Below are positions 10,199 through 37,100 of a DNA stretch of 64,000 nt, one piece after another. Within the stretch, counting starts at the first letter, position 1; each line of letters opens with the position of its first letter. The stretch comes from Undaria pinnatifida. Taxonomy: Eukaryota; Sar; Phaeophyceae; Laminariales; Alariaceae. The notes under the pieces were generated by a model that was given only the letters and a program-made list of their open reading frames with translations, did no database searches and was not told the origin of the DNA. The stretch spans positions 22,496,699 through 22,560,698 of the forward strand of contig JABAKD010000002.1 in assembly GCA_012845835.1 (NCBI GenBank), given 5' to 3'. Position numbers and translations under genes: made by a program.

Positions 10199-13100
10199 TG
10201 CGTTGCGATCGGGCCCGTCATTGCGGTAGAGTTGGAGAGTGAGGACGACCGACGTCTATCTGATCTGTGTTTACGGCGTGAAGCGGCCATTCGCGACCAT
10301 CCTCAAGGAACGAGTGAATGACCGTCAGCTGTTTCGCTGCGCGCTGCGGGTTGCGGCTGATGTGCGCGAGTGTGTGCATATACGTGAGACGATAGAGCAG
10401 TGCCACGTATACTTCGAAGTATGTCGCTGATCTACAGGCACTGGCTGGCTCGGGTGGTCCTTGCGCAGGTTGTAGCTTGGTGGTTCAAGTTCCAATTGTT
10501 GAGAGAGGCGCGCTTTTTTCTTCTGTCACATTTGCCTTTGGCCGCACTTTTGACGTTGTCTGGTGTTACCCGCTCTTTCGGACGGGACGTCACGCTCATC
10601 AGCATCGAGCGCTACTCCACAGTACTAGACAGCTTTTCGTGAGATAGAGGTATTTTCGAACTATGAACGATGGTGTTGCGTAATTCGCTGATAACTTGTG
10701 GTTATCTTTGCTGGTGTTGCGTACCTTGGCAACTACTGGGTACAGATGGGTCATCGAGGGGTGTCATGTTGAATATCTGCGTAATTTGGAGCTCGATTTA
10801 TGTGCCCAACATTCAGCAGCATCTAAAACGATTGCGTACTTTGTACACAGCAGTACAGACGAACATTCATTGCATTTACCCGTCTGTGAAATACGAGAGA
10901 AGAAGTCAACAAGAGTGTATATAGAACGTAGAATGCCCCTCCCGCGGTGAACGGCCACTACCCACGGCAGCAGAGTTTTCAGTTGATAACATTAAAAAGT
11001 CGGATACATGTATGTATGTGCGTGTGACCTTGAGAATTGCTTTAGTGGCAACTATTATTTATACTGACTTTTTTTTTACTTTGGCTTTTGACTACGTTGA
11101 CTGCGTACTTGGTAGTGTATCTTCATGGTTTACTGCTGTTGATCTTGTAGTGCTGATGTTGTAGCACTTGCTGCGTACTCGATGACATGATGATATTATG
11201 ACATTATGACAATGCTGCAGCAGCAAGCAGCAGTACTAGTAGTAGCCTACTACGATTAATAATAATATTATTAATAGTAGTATTATTATCGTACCACCAC
11301 ATACGAAGTACCTCATTAAATAATAAATGTGTTTTTTTGCACAGAAGTTGAGTTTGGAGGGGGGAGGGGCGAATGCCTATGTCCTTACTTGTGTGGCAAT
11401 CATATAACGGTTCCCTCGAGTCTCAAGTGGGTGGTAAAAACACTTCGCATGCACCCGATCCGTCGCTTTATGCGTTATCTTACCGGCACTACAGTATCTA
11501 TGATCAGAACAACAAGCACTACAAAGCTCTGTGAGCTATCTCGTACGACCACACAAAAAAAATAAAATGCCAAAAAACTCTGTTTCTAGGAGGAATTCAT
11601 TAGAGTTTATCGCAAGGTTTGTGGTATGTATGGCTCGTCACGTATTAATAGTGTCCTCCTGAGGGTGGGGGAAACGTGCGAAATGCTCCCCCCGCGGGCT
11701 GCGACACAAAAAATCTACACTATGATGCCCAACCGACAGATTCCCATTGTCTATGTCTGGACCGTCAGTACGTACGTGAGAGTTTTGGCGAGGGGAGACA
11801 TTTGTTTTCTAATTTTGTGTAAATTTTGTTTCTCTCATCTACGGACAGAACAAAAATCAGAAGAAATATCAAAACGCCTCCGAATATTTAACCGCAAATT
11901 TCGCGACCAAGACGAGCAGCGAAGCAAATTACATCAGACACCGCAGCAATACGGAGGACAGAGGGCGGGCATCCACGTATCGGAAAAGCCTCGAGACTGA
12001 ACCCCAGGCTGCATAGCGCCTGCTGAGACACCTGCCCTCTCGCTTCCATCCAGAATCCTTCCGCTTCGATCGGTGAGCGTGCCCCCAGCAAAGTTCTGTT
12101 TGAGCTTTTCAGCTTTTGGAGCGCCGCTGGTACGGCGTACTCTCGCGTTTTTTGGTAGTCCGAAAGCAGTCGGTATAGCGACGCCTTAGCACCCGATGAG
12201 GTATGATTCGACTCGGCAAGGCATGACGCAAGTGTAGACGGGAGAACCAGCCTCCTCTGGGAGGCCACCCCGGACAACCTAGTTTAGTTTGGGACTTTTT
12301 CGCCCGGCCACTATCTACTCTTCTTCCGCCTGTTAGCGTTTTGCGAACCGCCGAGAGAACGCGCACTATTTGCTCGGCCTACACGCCCAACACCCTAAGC
12401 GAGGGGCTAGCTTTGGTGACGGCTACTAGTACTGGTACCCACGGGCTCGGGTAGTTGGCTGGAGTCTATAGTCGGCTCCTCCGAGGCCCTTCCTTGATAT
12501 TGTTGAGACAATGCATGGTCATACGCGGGCCGTCCTTTTTTGGTCGCCTACCCGCCAAGGTTTTGTGATCTGTGTTGATAACTTGAGTGATATAGTAGTC
12601 TGTACCCGGTACGTAAGAAAACACCGGCGCAACTCATAAAAAGGTCTCCCATATGACAGCAGTCCTTATGTTTCGAGCTACCTCGCACACCTTTCGTTGC
12701 CCGGCCGCATCACGGGTAATTTGCTCTCAGCCCCCGCCCATTGTGTTAGTGGTGTTTTGTTTAACTGGTTGGGCCATCGTTTCGCAGGCAACCTGCCGTC
12801 ATCCTGTCTTCCCGGCGGGGTATCGTAAATTAATCGCATGTGTGTATCATAGGGTTGGTAGGCCCGTAGGCCCCTCTCCCAAGGTTTTCGGTTCCTCAAA
12901 CGGCACGTGCAGCGTGATGGTACTAGTCTAGACTATTTAACAGTACTATAGTCTATACTAGTAATGCTTTTCGGCTCTGTACTACCTCCTTGGTACGTAC
13001 GTAACCAACAGTAACACCCTACTAACAGCTAAGAGCTTCGTACCCAGCGCGGACGTGTGACAACGACGGAGTATCATATTTTATGTGCCTGATGCACTCG

Positions 13101-13315
13101 CAATCTGAAGACCGCACACGAAAAGTAGCCCCTCCCTCTCTGTCTCTGGTACACTCTACTTTATGTGTATTCCAACCTTACCTGGTACCCTTGTTGGTTC
13201 GTTTCCCCACCCTTTCTGCCATCCGGTGCAGGGGCCAGCAGTACCCGGGTGCGTTATCTGTGCTTGTTCCGTCAAAATAGTAGACCTGGTATAGTCAACT
13301 ACAGCCCAGCAGAAC
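10199..13315. other. Intergenic region between FIP1-like and coronin genes
   Basis: The proximal part is presumably FIP1 3' UTR. An AT-rich imperfect palindrome of ATT/AAT triplets lies at about 11250-11292. A 129-codon minus-strand frame at 11888-12277 reads like protein but matches nothing I know. The rest shows only short frames and no conserved motif. Confidence 0.4.
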
Positions 13316-13432
13316 AGCGGCAGCGGCAGCAACGGCGGCGGCGGCAGCAGCAACAACAACAGCAGTAGCAGCAACAGCAGTAGCAGCAACAGCAGCAGCG
13401 GCAGCAGCAGCCGAGCCGAGCGGAGCAACAGG
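13316..13432 (+). repeat. CAG/CGG-rich leader directly before the coronin ATG
   Basis: About 115 bp of CAG, CGG and CAA triplets abut the coronin start codon at 13433. This is the likely 5' UTR and would be prone to triplet length variation. Confidence 0.6.
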
Positions 13433-26642
<13,210 letters not shown>

Positions 26643-28822
26643 GTGCCTCGTGTTCCCTCTGAAAGGATTCGATGCCAGCGGCTGCGGTAGTGCTGTCAGC
26701 AGCAGCGGTGGAGGCGGCAGCGGAGAGGGGAGGGGCTGGGGGGGGGGAGGGGGGGGGGGGGTGAAGCCTGAAGTTGTTGTGCCCGGAATCAGTGGACGCC
26801 TTTTGTTCGGGTTGTGGGATGGGTGGTGTGTGAGGCGGGGGAGTCTCGCGGGCCTCGCTCTTTACGGGGTGTGGGGTGTAGGATGTGGGCAGGCGTTTTT
26901 TTTTGTTAACTTCGCGTTGGGAGGACATTTGACTTTAGTCTACCCTCCCGTTTTTTTGTTTTGTTTTTCTCCCGAGTCTAAGCCAAAGCGTGGTCGCGGC
27001 GGGTAGGGAAGGGGGAGAGGCTGAAACGAAGGAGGGCCGGGTGTTTTAGCCTTTCGCCTTTTTTATATTTGTTTCGGTCAAAGTTGGTTGGGCGCTGTCG
27101 GGGGAGAGGAGTCTCCGGGCGGACGAGAAGGCGAAAAGGAAGGAGATGAAGGGATATTTTTTAATGAGCAGGTTGTTTTGCTCTCTCTCGGCCGGCATAT
27201 TTTTTGCCCGTCCAGAAACGAGGAGTGGGAGAGAGTGAGGTGTGCTTTCTGTTGTTTATCTTTCTTGTTTCGTTTTGGTTTCGATCCGCGCGAGAGCTTT
27301 TGCTTCTTTGTGGGCGTGTCCCGTTGTATACCCCCGTCTCTTCTCCGATCCCTTACTTTGGCCCCTCCGCCCCGAACCCACCCTCGACCAAAACCCCAAC
27401 CACCCACCCCCCCTCTTTCGCGGGTTTGTGGCGTGTGATGTACCCTCCCTAGTTTTTCTGCTGTACTGTTGCGATAATTTTTTTACTCCACCTGTAGCCG
27501 TCTTTCTTTTCATCCTCTTTTGCTACTGTTGTTCCGTAGGAAAGTTTATCGAACCGCGATGTTGGGGGAGGGGCGGAGGCACTAGTGGGGGAGGGGGGGG
27601 GGGGGGGGGCAACCCTATGGTCAGTGTTGTGTTGGAGTCTATGGTGGGGTCGGTGTTTGAAAGTTGGAATTGGAGGGTTAGGGATGTGCCGGTCAGGGTC
27701 GGTGGGGGGGGCAAGCCGTTTGTTTTTGGACAGTTCGTTGTGTGCCCGTGCGGCGTGAATTGACCCAAAACGGAAGAAGTAAACGACAAAAATGAAAAAT
27801 ATATATGAAAGAAGGTGCCGCCTGGCCAGTCCAGGGGAATAATAGGATATTTCGTCTATTCGGCGAGCGATGTTTTTGGGTTCCTCCGTGCCTGGTGCGC
27901 GGCGATGGGCCTTTCGTCGTTTCGTATCATGGGTTTATTTCTTTTTCGCTTAGCATCTCGCTTCGTGAAATATTATCAATGTGCCAAAAAAGAACAAAAC
28001 AACAAACATGGCCAAGAAGGGCGGATGAACGGTGCTAACGTGCGCAATTATGAGCACGGGGTCTTTTTCTTGCGGTCTGGCGCGTTTTTGGCTTCGTTTG
28101 TTTTTCGGTAAATGTTGGTTTTCGTTTTTTTTTTGCTTCCGTTCACATTTTGTTTTGTTTGCTGCCCGATTTCTCCTTTTCTTTCCTTCTGTTATTTCTT
28201 CCTGTTTTCATTTCTAGATGGGCTTTTTAGCGTTTCTATCGTTCCTGCTTTAGCTTGTCCTTTTTTTTTTGTCCTTTTTGGCTTCTTTCTGTCATACTCG
28301 CGTCATCCTTGCTTTTTTTTTTTCATTTTCGAGAGATCGTTGGGTGGTACAATATGAGAACGAACAATAGTGCTTAGGGTATCATACGACGTACCCGGTA
28401 CGAACTTCAAAAATAAGACAGTAACAACCAGCCAACCTCTGAGCGGCGCGGCGCGGCGCGGTGGTGGTCCACCGAGTGCGCATTGGCCGATTTCTGGAGC
28501 TGGTGTCGTGGCGAAATTCCTTGCAATTTTCCGGGAATTTTCCCTTCATCTGAGCTGACGTACGTCGTATGATTTTTTACGATTTTACGCAGCCGGGGGG
28601 GAGGTGGGGGCAAAAAAATGGGGAGGGAACGGTGGAGGCAAGGGAGGGAGCAGGGGTCGGGGGGGGGGGGATGAAAGCAAGCACAAGCATTGTGTTGGCC
28701 TGGCAGAGGGGGGTTGGGGGGGGGGTTGTACGTGGTCATCATCGTCGGCGGCGAAGGAAGGCACGTCTTGGGGCCAGCCGGCCGTCTGTACGAGATAAAC
28801 GTTTTTGTTTTCTGTCTCTGTG

Positions 28823-28950
28823 ACTGTAGGTTTGGTTCGGTTCAGCTCCGTGCCGTTTGGTTCTGGCAGGTCCGGTTAAGTTCCGTTCGGTCAGGTCCGA
28901 TTAAGTTCGGTTCGGTGCGGTTGGAATCGGTTTGGGTCGGTTCGGCTTTT
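28823..28950. repeat. Degenerate GGTTCGGTTC tandem repeat
   Basis: About 125 bp of units like GGTTCGGTTCAG, GGTCCGGTTAAGTTCC and GGTCCGATTAAGTTCG. Confidence 0.7.
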
Positions 28951-29394
28951 TAGTTGGCGAAAAAGGCGAAGTGGGTTGGATGGGCGGATGGGCCACCGAT
29001 CCCTTTGTGTTTTTACTTATGCCCTCCTGTTATCCTGCCTGTGGTATCGCGGACAAAGGAGATAAGAGTTGTTAGAGGTTGGCCGGGGGAGAGTGGTGTA
29101 GGGACTTGTGACTGGTTCGCGGAAGTTGTCCGAGTCCCTCGAGAAGGGGTTTAGTTGTTCCACCGCCGCTGCTGCTGCTGGTACTGCTGCTACCGCCACC
29201 ACCACCACCGCCCACACAAGGTCGGTTTGGAGGAGGACGAAGGGGGCGTAACCGCAACCCTGGCGTTTATCTCTTAGGCCAAACAGTGAGGACGGTGATG
29301 GTGTGTCGTGTCCGTGGGGATGGTGGTGTCCATCGCAGGTCAAACAATGAGGATGGCAATAGTAGCGGTGGTGATCATGAGGGTGAGGGGTGGT

Positions 29395-29426
29395 GGAGTG
29401 GTGGTGGTGGTGGTGGTGGTGGTGAC
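29395..29426. repeat. (GGT)n microsatellite
   Basis: About nine GGT triplets lie in a longer GGT/GAT-rich stretch. Confidence 0.8.
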
Positions 29427-30369
29427 GATGCGCTTGCTTGCTTGCATGCTCGCAGGGAACCGTTCCGCACGGCGGTGACGCCGGCGGTACAGTGGTGATG
29501 AGGGTGGTGGGCTATGTTGGTGGTGGCGGTGCGTCTGCCCCCCCCCCATCCACCCTATCAGTTCAAAAGAAGAGAATAAAAAGCGGAAGAAGACGATTCT
29601 CCTGAAACTTGAAATGACCGACTGGCCGAAGACAGGTGATCAATAAATTGACCGACAAGAACGATGACGACGCGGTAGGGTGGTCGTCCGTGCCGTTGTC
29701 GGCATTGTTTTCGTCGGGTCTGGACCCGAAGTTCGGTGAGGGGGGGGTCTCCCAGTTTCCCTATCTATCGACCGGATTTAGGCGATTATAATATAATTCC
29801 AGATACCAGGAGGCACTTGACAGCGCGAGCGGCCCTTAAACTCACTCTCAAAAACAGACGTAAGACTTTGGAGGGTGCCCCCGTTTTTTGGCGACCTGTT
29901 TAAGCTACGATAACAACGGCGGTATCAACGGCGAGACACCAGTTGTTCTGTTGTTGCCTTGCCCCGAGGAGAGGGGGTATTACTAGTAATAGGTGCCGGC
30001 TACGAAAGGAAAAGTTAAATTTTGCTTTTTGCCCGCCGGACGGAAGGAAACAAGTTGTTAAGAACCAAAAATCAGGTGCGTGTGCTTGTAGGTAGAACCC
30101 TTGTTTTTTCTGTGAAACTCGTCGACGACGCGTGGCGATGATGAGGATGATGAACGATTGGCGATGAATCACGCGATGGTCAAATTATTATGACGACGGT
30201 GACGGTGATTATCATGGATGATAGTTAGAGCTGTGAGTCGGCAGGATTTCAAACTCGACTAAAAACTAATCAGTAGGTACCGTTAACCAACTAAGTAACT
30301 TTGGTCGGCAAGTCGGGCGGCGAAACCAGCTGATGGCCAGCCGACTTTCCGACGTAAGCCAGGAGACAC

Positions 30370-32240
30370 ATTCTGAACAACGGGGCTCCTTAACCCAAAA
30401 TCGTCGTATTTTTTGTTCCTTTTCTTTTTGTTTTGCATTGTGACTACTTTTTTACATCTAGGCGGTGGGTTTGGTCATTGGGCTGCACTTTCAGTTTTTT
30501 ACTCTCAAAATAAGTTTTTAGGGTGAGGCATACTCGTAGAACTCCTCAATCAAGTGGTTAGGAGCCTCGAGACAGAAAACGGTGCACCTCACTTTTGCCG
30601 TAGCTCCAGAGAGGGAGGGAAAAAAAGGCTGTGGGCGCGTGTGCCCTTTTCCGTCGGCTAAGGCAACGAGGGGGGGCTCACTTTTTTGCGGGCTTTTTTG
30701 CCGTGGCTCGAGGGATCGCTCGCGCGAGTGACCTTCGTGTGTACCTAACTTGCGGCCTTAAGCTGTCGTGATGTTTCAATTTTGCGATACGAATCCGCAA
30801 GGAAATGGTAAGCGACGTTGCGCCAAAAAATACGAAAAGTCAATAGCAACAGTCAACAGCAAAGGTCACTCGTGGTGGAGAGTGGTGAAAATCCGGCGTT
30901 TGGTGACAATGGGAGGTAGACGCGTCGTACGATAGAGAGGTGGCGGCGTTTCTCTGCTATTATTATTATATTCCTTTTTTTCTGAATGACGGGGTGAACT
31001 CCTTAACCTAAAATCGTCGGGGAACTAACTCTCCACTCTTTTTCTCGCATTTTTTTTTGGTTTTGATGCCTACAGCAGCAGGCCGCATGGGATTGTGTTC
31101 ATCGGCTTGTACTTTTCGTTCTCCCTTCTAAGAGGCGTGAGCTGCGATATATAGGGGTGCACCACACATTTTCTGAGGTTCCTCGCCGTAGGGGCCTGTC
31201 CTTCTTAAGGCAAAACATTATTTGGAGAAAAAAAAAGAAAGCTGCTGAGACTGATTCTACAATAGCCCCGCACGAAACCGGCGATGTTTTTTAACGAACG
31301 TTTTATCTGGCTGCTCCACACGACAAAGTATTCTATGAAAAAACTATCTTCACATATTTGCTTGTTTGCGAAGAACTATCGAACGACGACTTCGGGGTGG
31401 CAAGGGACACCTTATTTCGGGAGATATGGCCGGGAACTGGTTTCAAAACCGGCGATTTCGTTGAAGAATAGTTGGGGGGGCTACCACCGTAGAACGACTC
31501 CTGACCGTGGATGAAAACAAACATGGCCTAGGCACACGACGATAATCATGCAAAAAAAAATGACCAATGCTTTTTTCCCGACGATTCGGGGTCAAGGATC
31601 CCGTCGTTCAGAAACCATTTCACACGAAAAGAGCTACTTCTATCGTAGCTTTCATCCGTCCTTCAAAAACAGTCTTTGGGAGTTGAGAAGGGGTACAGTG
31701 TACAGCTGCTCAATATGTTACGAGCCTCAGAAAATAACGAGCGCACCTCTACCACCGGGCCTTCCCACAGCAAGGGTGCAGCAGAAAGTCCCTGAGCTCC
31801 TAACGCGAGGAGCTCAATATCTCGCCCGCAACATGACCTTAAAGGCATTGGTTCGCGCCTGCCGTCCGACCCAAGCTTGTATGCCTTAGCTCTACACCAA
31901 ATTCAATCGTAAACTATTTGACTAATCGGTAGTTCCCCACTTAACGCGCTCGATCGGCCAGAAACGATTTGGCCCCAAAGGTGCAAACCCTACCATAGGA
32001 TGACTCCACCGTAGCATGAGTCGGTGACGCGTACTTCTATACGATAGTAGGTGGCACTTTTCGCCTGAAACGGCTTCCGAACGACGGGACCCCTTGATCC
32101 GAAATCGTCGGGGAAAAAAACCGAGTAATTTTGTTGTGTATGATATGATTCTCGTTTTTGGGTACCTACGCCATGGGATTTTTCATCGTGTCTAGTGCTC
32201 AGCTTTTTTATTTTTCTCCAAATCAACGTTTGGGAGAGGT
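30370..32240. repeat. Three copies of the 'GACGGGGTTCCTTAACCC' family
   Basis: Copies lie at about 30370-30560, 30984-31175 and 32070-32240. Each opens with a form of GACGGGG...CCTTAACCC followed by AAATCGTCGG. Each continues through a T-rich stretch and a GCCGTGGGATT-like block and ends near a TTTTCTC block. A fourth copy is at 17158-17320. No terminal repeat or coding frame is obvious. Confidence 0.55.
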
Positions 32241-33384
32241 CTTGAGCTCCCAAATTGAGGAAACCTCAGAAAAAAGTTGGTGCACCTCCATCGTAGCACG
32301 CGCACGGTACCTCGCCCTATCGTAGCCTTTTGGTCCGGGAGTCTGGGGGGGAAATATCGTGTCCTCGTACTGCTGTATTTTATGTTTTTCAAAACATCGG
32401 AATTTGTTGTGTGATAACGGTGGGGGTGGCAATGCGGGGGCGCGAGGGGAGGAGAAGGGACAAGGGGAGGAGCGGGATGGCGGGGGGGGGGGGGGGGGCA
32501 GCGGCTGATAGCCGCGCAGCTGACACGCAATCCATCCACGTGTGAATCGCTTATCAACAGTCGATACTTCGTCATCAATTATTGTGTGAAATGAAAAGAC
32601 ACCCAAGTGGACACTGGCAACTACATAGATGCCCCACGTCATACTGAGGGAAAGAAACCCCACCTGATACTGATAAATAAATACCTCACCGGACAGTTAG
32701 TGGGGAATAATAGAGACCCACCCGACAAGTGTACGCTGGTGAACTGGATTAAGTTCTTCGTTCAATCTTCATATTTTCATTTTTCACTCCTCTCGGAGCC
32801 AGAAACATGTGCCATCTCTTGTGTCCCCTGCCGGTATTCCCACCCGTTGGCACCACTCCACTTCGACGAACAACATCTAAGCTAAGGCGTATAGACTACA
32901 CATACAGCAACACCACACAAAAATAATCAAGAAACAAAAAAAAAACACTACGAGTGCGATATAGAATATATGCATGACCCACGAGTCACCAACGTAGTTC
33001 CGTTTCGGTCATAAACTACGGCTGTCACACCTTCCGTGGCGCCAAACGGAACGGCACCAGCGGCAAAAACATTTAGCGGCAGCGGCGGTGCAAATGAGGC
33101 TAGGGCAAGGCTACAGTAACAAAAGCTCTACCACTCTATCGTGGGGCCCTAGAGCTCTATAGCCTTAGATCCCTGGAACAACACAATAGGACACTACATA
33201 TAGCCTCTAGACAAGTAGTTTATAGCACGACGAAAGTACCGTAGCACTATTAATAGAGCACAATGCTAAAGCAGCACATCGAGACTCAACATGGCGGCGG
33301 GTGTGCCGGTACCACCCATAAGCAAACCGCCAAAAAAAGGTGCAGTACCCGCGGGCAACCTAGGCATCAAACCAAACATGTCTC

Positions 33385-33485
33385 CAGTTGATCAACCAAC
33401 CAGCCAACTATCCCGACAGACCAACCAACTGACCAATCAACCGACCAACCAACCAACTAACTAACCGACCAACCAACCCACTAAC
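33385..33485. repeat. ACCA/ACCG tandem repeat
   Basis: About 100 bp of CAACCAACCGACCAACTGAC-like tetranucleotide repeats. Confidence 0.8.
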
Positions 33486-33919
33486 CAACCAGGACGCCAC
33501 CGCTGCCGCCGCAAGGAAACGCCCCCAAGCTGTACCACACACAGTTCGCTACTGTGACGAAACTCGACTGAACAGGCATACTGTCCGTTTCTTTGGTACG
33601 TGGGGGGAAGGCGAAGCTAGCGTGACACAGGCAGACGACAAAAATAATCAACACCTCGACTAAAGGCGCCCTTCTTTTTGCTCCTTCGTGTTTCTAAGGC
33701 CTCTTGCTCTAGCTGCCCCCTCGACCCTCACCCCCCCCCCAAGCCAAAACAACAGCAGCCCGTACCATCGCGAATCTAGACCAAACCGAGGTTCCAGAGG
33801 GCATGCCGTGATGCCTCGTGACCTCACATCGTGGGGTGACATCCCGTCAGAGCGCTAGGCACGTACGCCCGCACGCCCACTCGCCTGCACCGGCATTCAC
33901 GCTACGTGGATACGCAACA

Positions 33920-34135
33920 ACAGCAAGCTAGCTAGCTAGCGGCAACACAGCTGGTCTAGCTGGCCAGCTCGTAGCAACCAAAGCTGGCTAGAGCGACAAA
34001 GCTAGCAAGGCTAGCAAGGCTGGTAATGCTGGCTAGCTCGTGGAGAGCAAAGCTAGCTAGACAAACAAAAGCTAGCAAGGCAGCAAGGCTAGCAAGGCTT
34101 GCAAAGCAAGCCAAGCTAGCTACCTCCTAGCGAAA
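33920..34135. repeat. GCTAGC-rich repeat beside the NDC1-like stop codon
   Basis: Multiple AGCTAGC, GCTAGCAAGGC and GCTGGCTAGC units lie immediately 3' of the minus-strand stop at 34178, so they probably form part of that gene's 3' UTR. The palindromic units could form hairpins in RNA. Confidence 0.65.
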
Positions 34136-34177
34136 CTACCAAAACCAACACGTCTAGCAGTACTGGCATATCTATAT

Positions 34178-37100
34178 CTAGGCGCATAGTTTGTTGATGG
34201 TCTCAGCGTAGACGGGAGGGAAGCGGAAGTCGGGCAGGCAGCTCCGGTACCTTGTGGCGATAGCCGACAAGGCCTTCTCCACCGCCTCAAACGCCAGCTT
34301 CTTCGGTCCTTCAGGTAATGCCTCCTCCTTTTTTCGTCGCCCCCGATTCCCGAGAAAATGCCCCCCCCCCCAAAAAAAACATGCCACGAACAAAATAATT
34401 TAAAAAAAACGACAAGGGAACAAGAAAAATAAATTGGGTTAGAAAACAAGACGAAGAAGAGAAGGGGAGAAACCAGAAAAGGAAAGAAAGTAACAATTGA
34501 AGAGCAAAATAAAAAAGGAGAAAAACACCCAACGCGATGGGGGCTTCGCACAACGGAGTGGATGACGGATTGCTGTGAACGCACAGAAGAAGGGACGGAA
34601 CGAGGCGTGTACGTGGGCAGAAGGATACGGAGTGCCGCCAACGAACGATACTGAGTGCCTTGCCAAAAGAGGAGGAGGGGGGGGAGTTGGACGACTGGTT
34701 TTATGCGCAATACGGATGTACCCGGGGCGAGTCCAAAAAGGGGTGGGGGGGGGTCCGTACAGTAGGGTTCCCCCAATAAGGCGGTCTGAGCAAGGCGGCA
34801 TCCCGATATAAGGCGGTCACAACCACCTGCCGCGACTGACAATTGCACTGGCAACCTGGAATGAAAAAGGCGGCTTCCCGCAATAAGGCAGTCATATTGA
34901 TTGCTCTCGGCACATCGCCGCCTGACTGGGGAGGGGGAAACCCTACCGCAACACGACGCGTGCTACGACAGCGGTAGCAATTTCTTCAACAATTTTCGTT
35001 CGGCTTGAGGAAGCGCCTCAAGCCGACACCCTTGGATGGAATACCACCGGTGTTCAATCACACCATTCGTCGCACTGCTGTTTACCTAGACCTGGGGGAG
35101 CGACACTAAAGTTGCACTTTTCGATTTTTTATTTTTCCTCGGGGTTAGTTCTTGGTGAGATGACGGGCGACTCAAGCTTAGGAGTCGCACACAATTCAGG
35201 CGCGCCCTGACCGTACCACGTCACATGCCATTGTTGAAAATACACAAGGACGAAATCGTTGGTGGTCTTCCCTGAGCGTTGCTCAGCTTTTTCTTGAGCG
35301 CGCATTTCTTTTTGTTCGTTTTTCGCGTTTGCTCGCGATGAGGACCACCTTTTGTTCCGAAAACCCCCTCATTGTGCTCCCCGCCTCCCTACTGCCCCGG
35401 GTGCGTCTCGTCTCGACCGCGCTCGCGCGGTGCCCTGAGTCAAACGTGGCGACGATTTCAAAGTGGGCGGAAATCCACTTTTGAACCTTGGAAATCCCAG
35501 GGTCCCTGGTTCGATGCTCACCATGGCCACTTTGTCTTTTTCTTTTGTAGTTTTTTCAAGAAAAAATATACACCACACGCACTTTTTTTCATAGACCAAA
35601 AACACAAAAATCATGTTGGCGTTACCGCGAGCATACGACATGATGCAGATGTCTGCCATATTATAAAGAAAAATACACTCCAGCTGTGAGATCGAAGATT
35701 TTGTCGAATCTCATCTTTGCAAGCTGTGTGTGACACTCCGATCGCGCGTATTACTGGGTGTGTGTCCTCTGCCATATGTACCAGCTGCTACTGTCACTTG
35801 CTGCTACGGCGGATTCCTGTTTTTTGTCACTACTGGGCTGTACCACCAGGTAGTAGGTAACATACGATGTAGGAACGAGCGCATGATATCATACGAGCAC
35901 TCGTATAAGTGTAGTAGTGCTGCTGCTATACTAACGAGTACTCTTGCTGCGACTGTACGAACGACTGCCACTTTCACGCAGGCCAAAGAGGGACTAACGG
36001 CAAACAAACCACTGCAGATGAGAGCGATGTAAATATATGGTCATAGCCTTCGAAGCATTTGGGTCGGCTTTCCTTCACCGTGTTGATTCCGAGTGGGCAA
36101 CTGCTGTGCCTTTGCTTTCGCTTTAGTATGCTACATATTGTGACAGGTGGCCTATCTTTGTTTCATTGTTTCTCAGCGTTTTCTTTCTCTACGCTCAAGA
36201 ATAATTGTTTTGTATGCAACACTTGGCAGTGCTCTGTCGCAATCACGGCCTGGACTTGAATACGTACTACAATATAATACATCCTCTGTCATCACGGGCA
36301 TGCGCGGAGCCGCAGACGGGCGTCAGCCCTCCGCGGCGAAGCCCCCTGGTGTAGCATAATATATACCTAGTATATATACCAGGTATATTATAGCTCACAC
36401 AAGGCATATTCTAGCTTTGTCCGTGGTTTCGAAAAAGGCACAAGGAGTCTACAAGTAGGTAGGAAAACCTACCCAAACAGCACGTTCAGTCGGGGTACCA
36501 GAGGATGGCAACCAAAAACTTCAAGACCTACGGTAAAAAACAAAACAAAAATACAAAACCAAATGTACCATACCATACGGTGTGCACTCGACACGTGTGT
36601 CTGCACGATGAACATACACCACCAATCTTCCCCCGGGCATCAAGCAACCATTTTCGGTGTGTACTACTAACCGTAATAATATCAGAACAAAACGGCGCCC
36701 CTACACTTCCGGGCGGTGCGGTATGTACATATGCTATATACAAAAAAATAAATACCACGACGTATCACATGTGAAAATACGTGGCAGGGTGGTGAGCTCA
36801 ACCTTCATGTTTCTCCATCCGCCTCCGCCGGAGGGTCAAGAAGCAACTATTTTATCAGCTGCTATTTATGTCAGAAGGTGCTCGTGGATACATCACACAC
36901 AGCTTGCAAAGATAGGTTTCGATGAAATCTTCGATCTCACAGCTGGAGTGTATTTTTATTTGTATAATACTTCGAAGTATATAAAAGCACACGCGCTACA
37001 CTGCTGTAGTCCCAAGGGGAGTCGCCGACCAATATCCTTAATGAGGACACACACCCAGTACTACGCGCGATCGGAGTATCACACACAGCTTGCAAAGATG

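Larger units (their letters stand above)
26643..34177. other. Long intergenic region between coronin and NDC1-like genes
   Basis: The region contains the 3' flanks of two converging genes. It shows poly-G/C runs (26725-26761, 27590-27610 and 32480-32498), T-rich stretches (28115-28330), the repeat blocks listed separately, and many short frames without motifs. I see no supportable gene. Confidence 0.5.
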
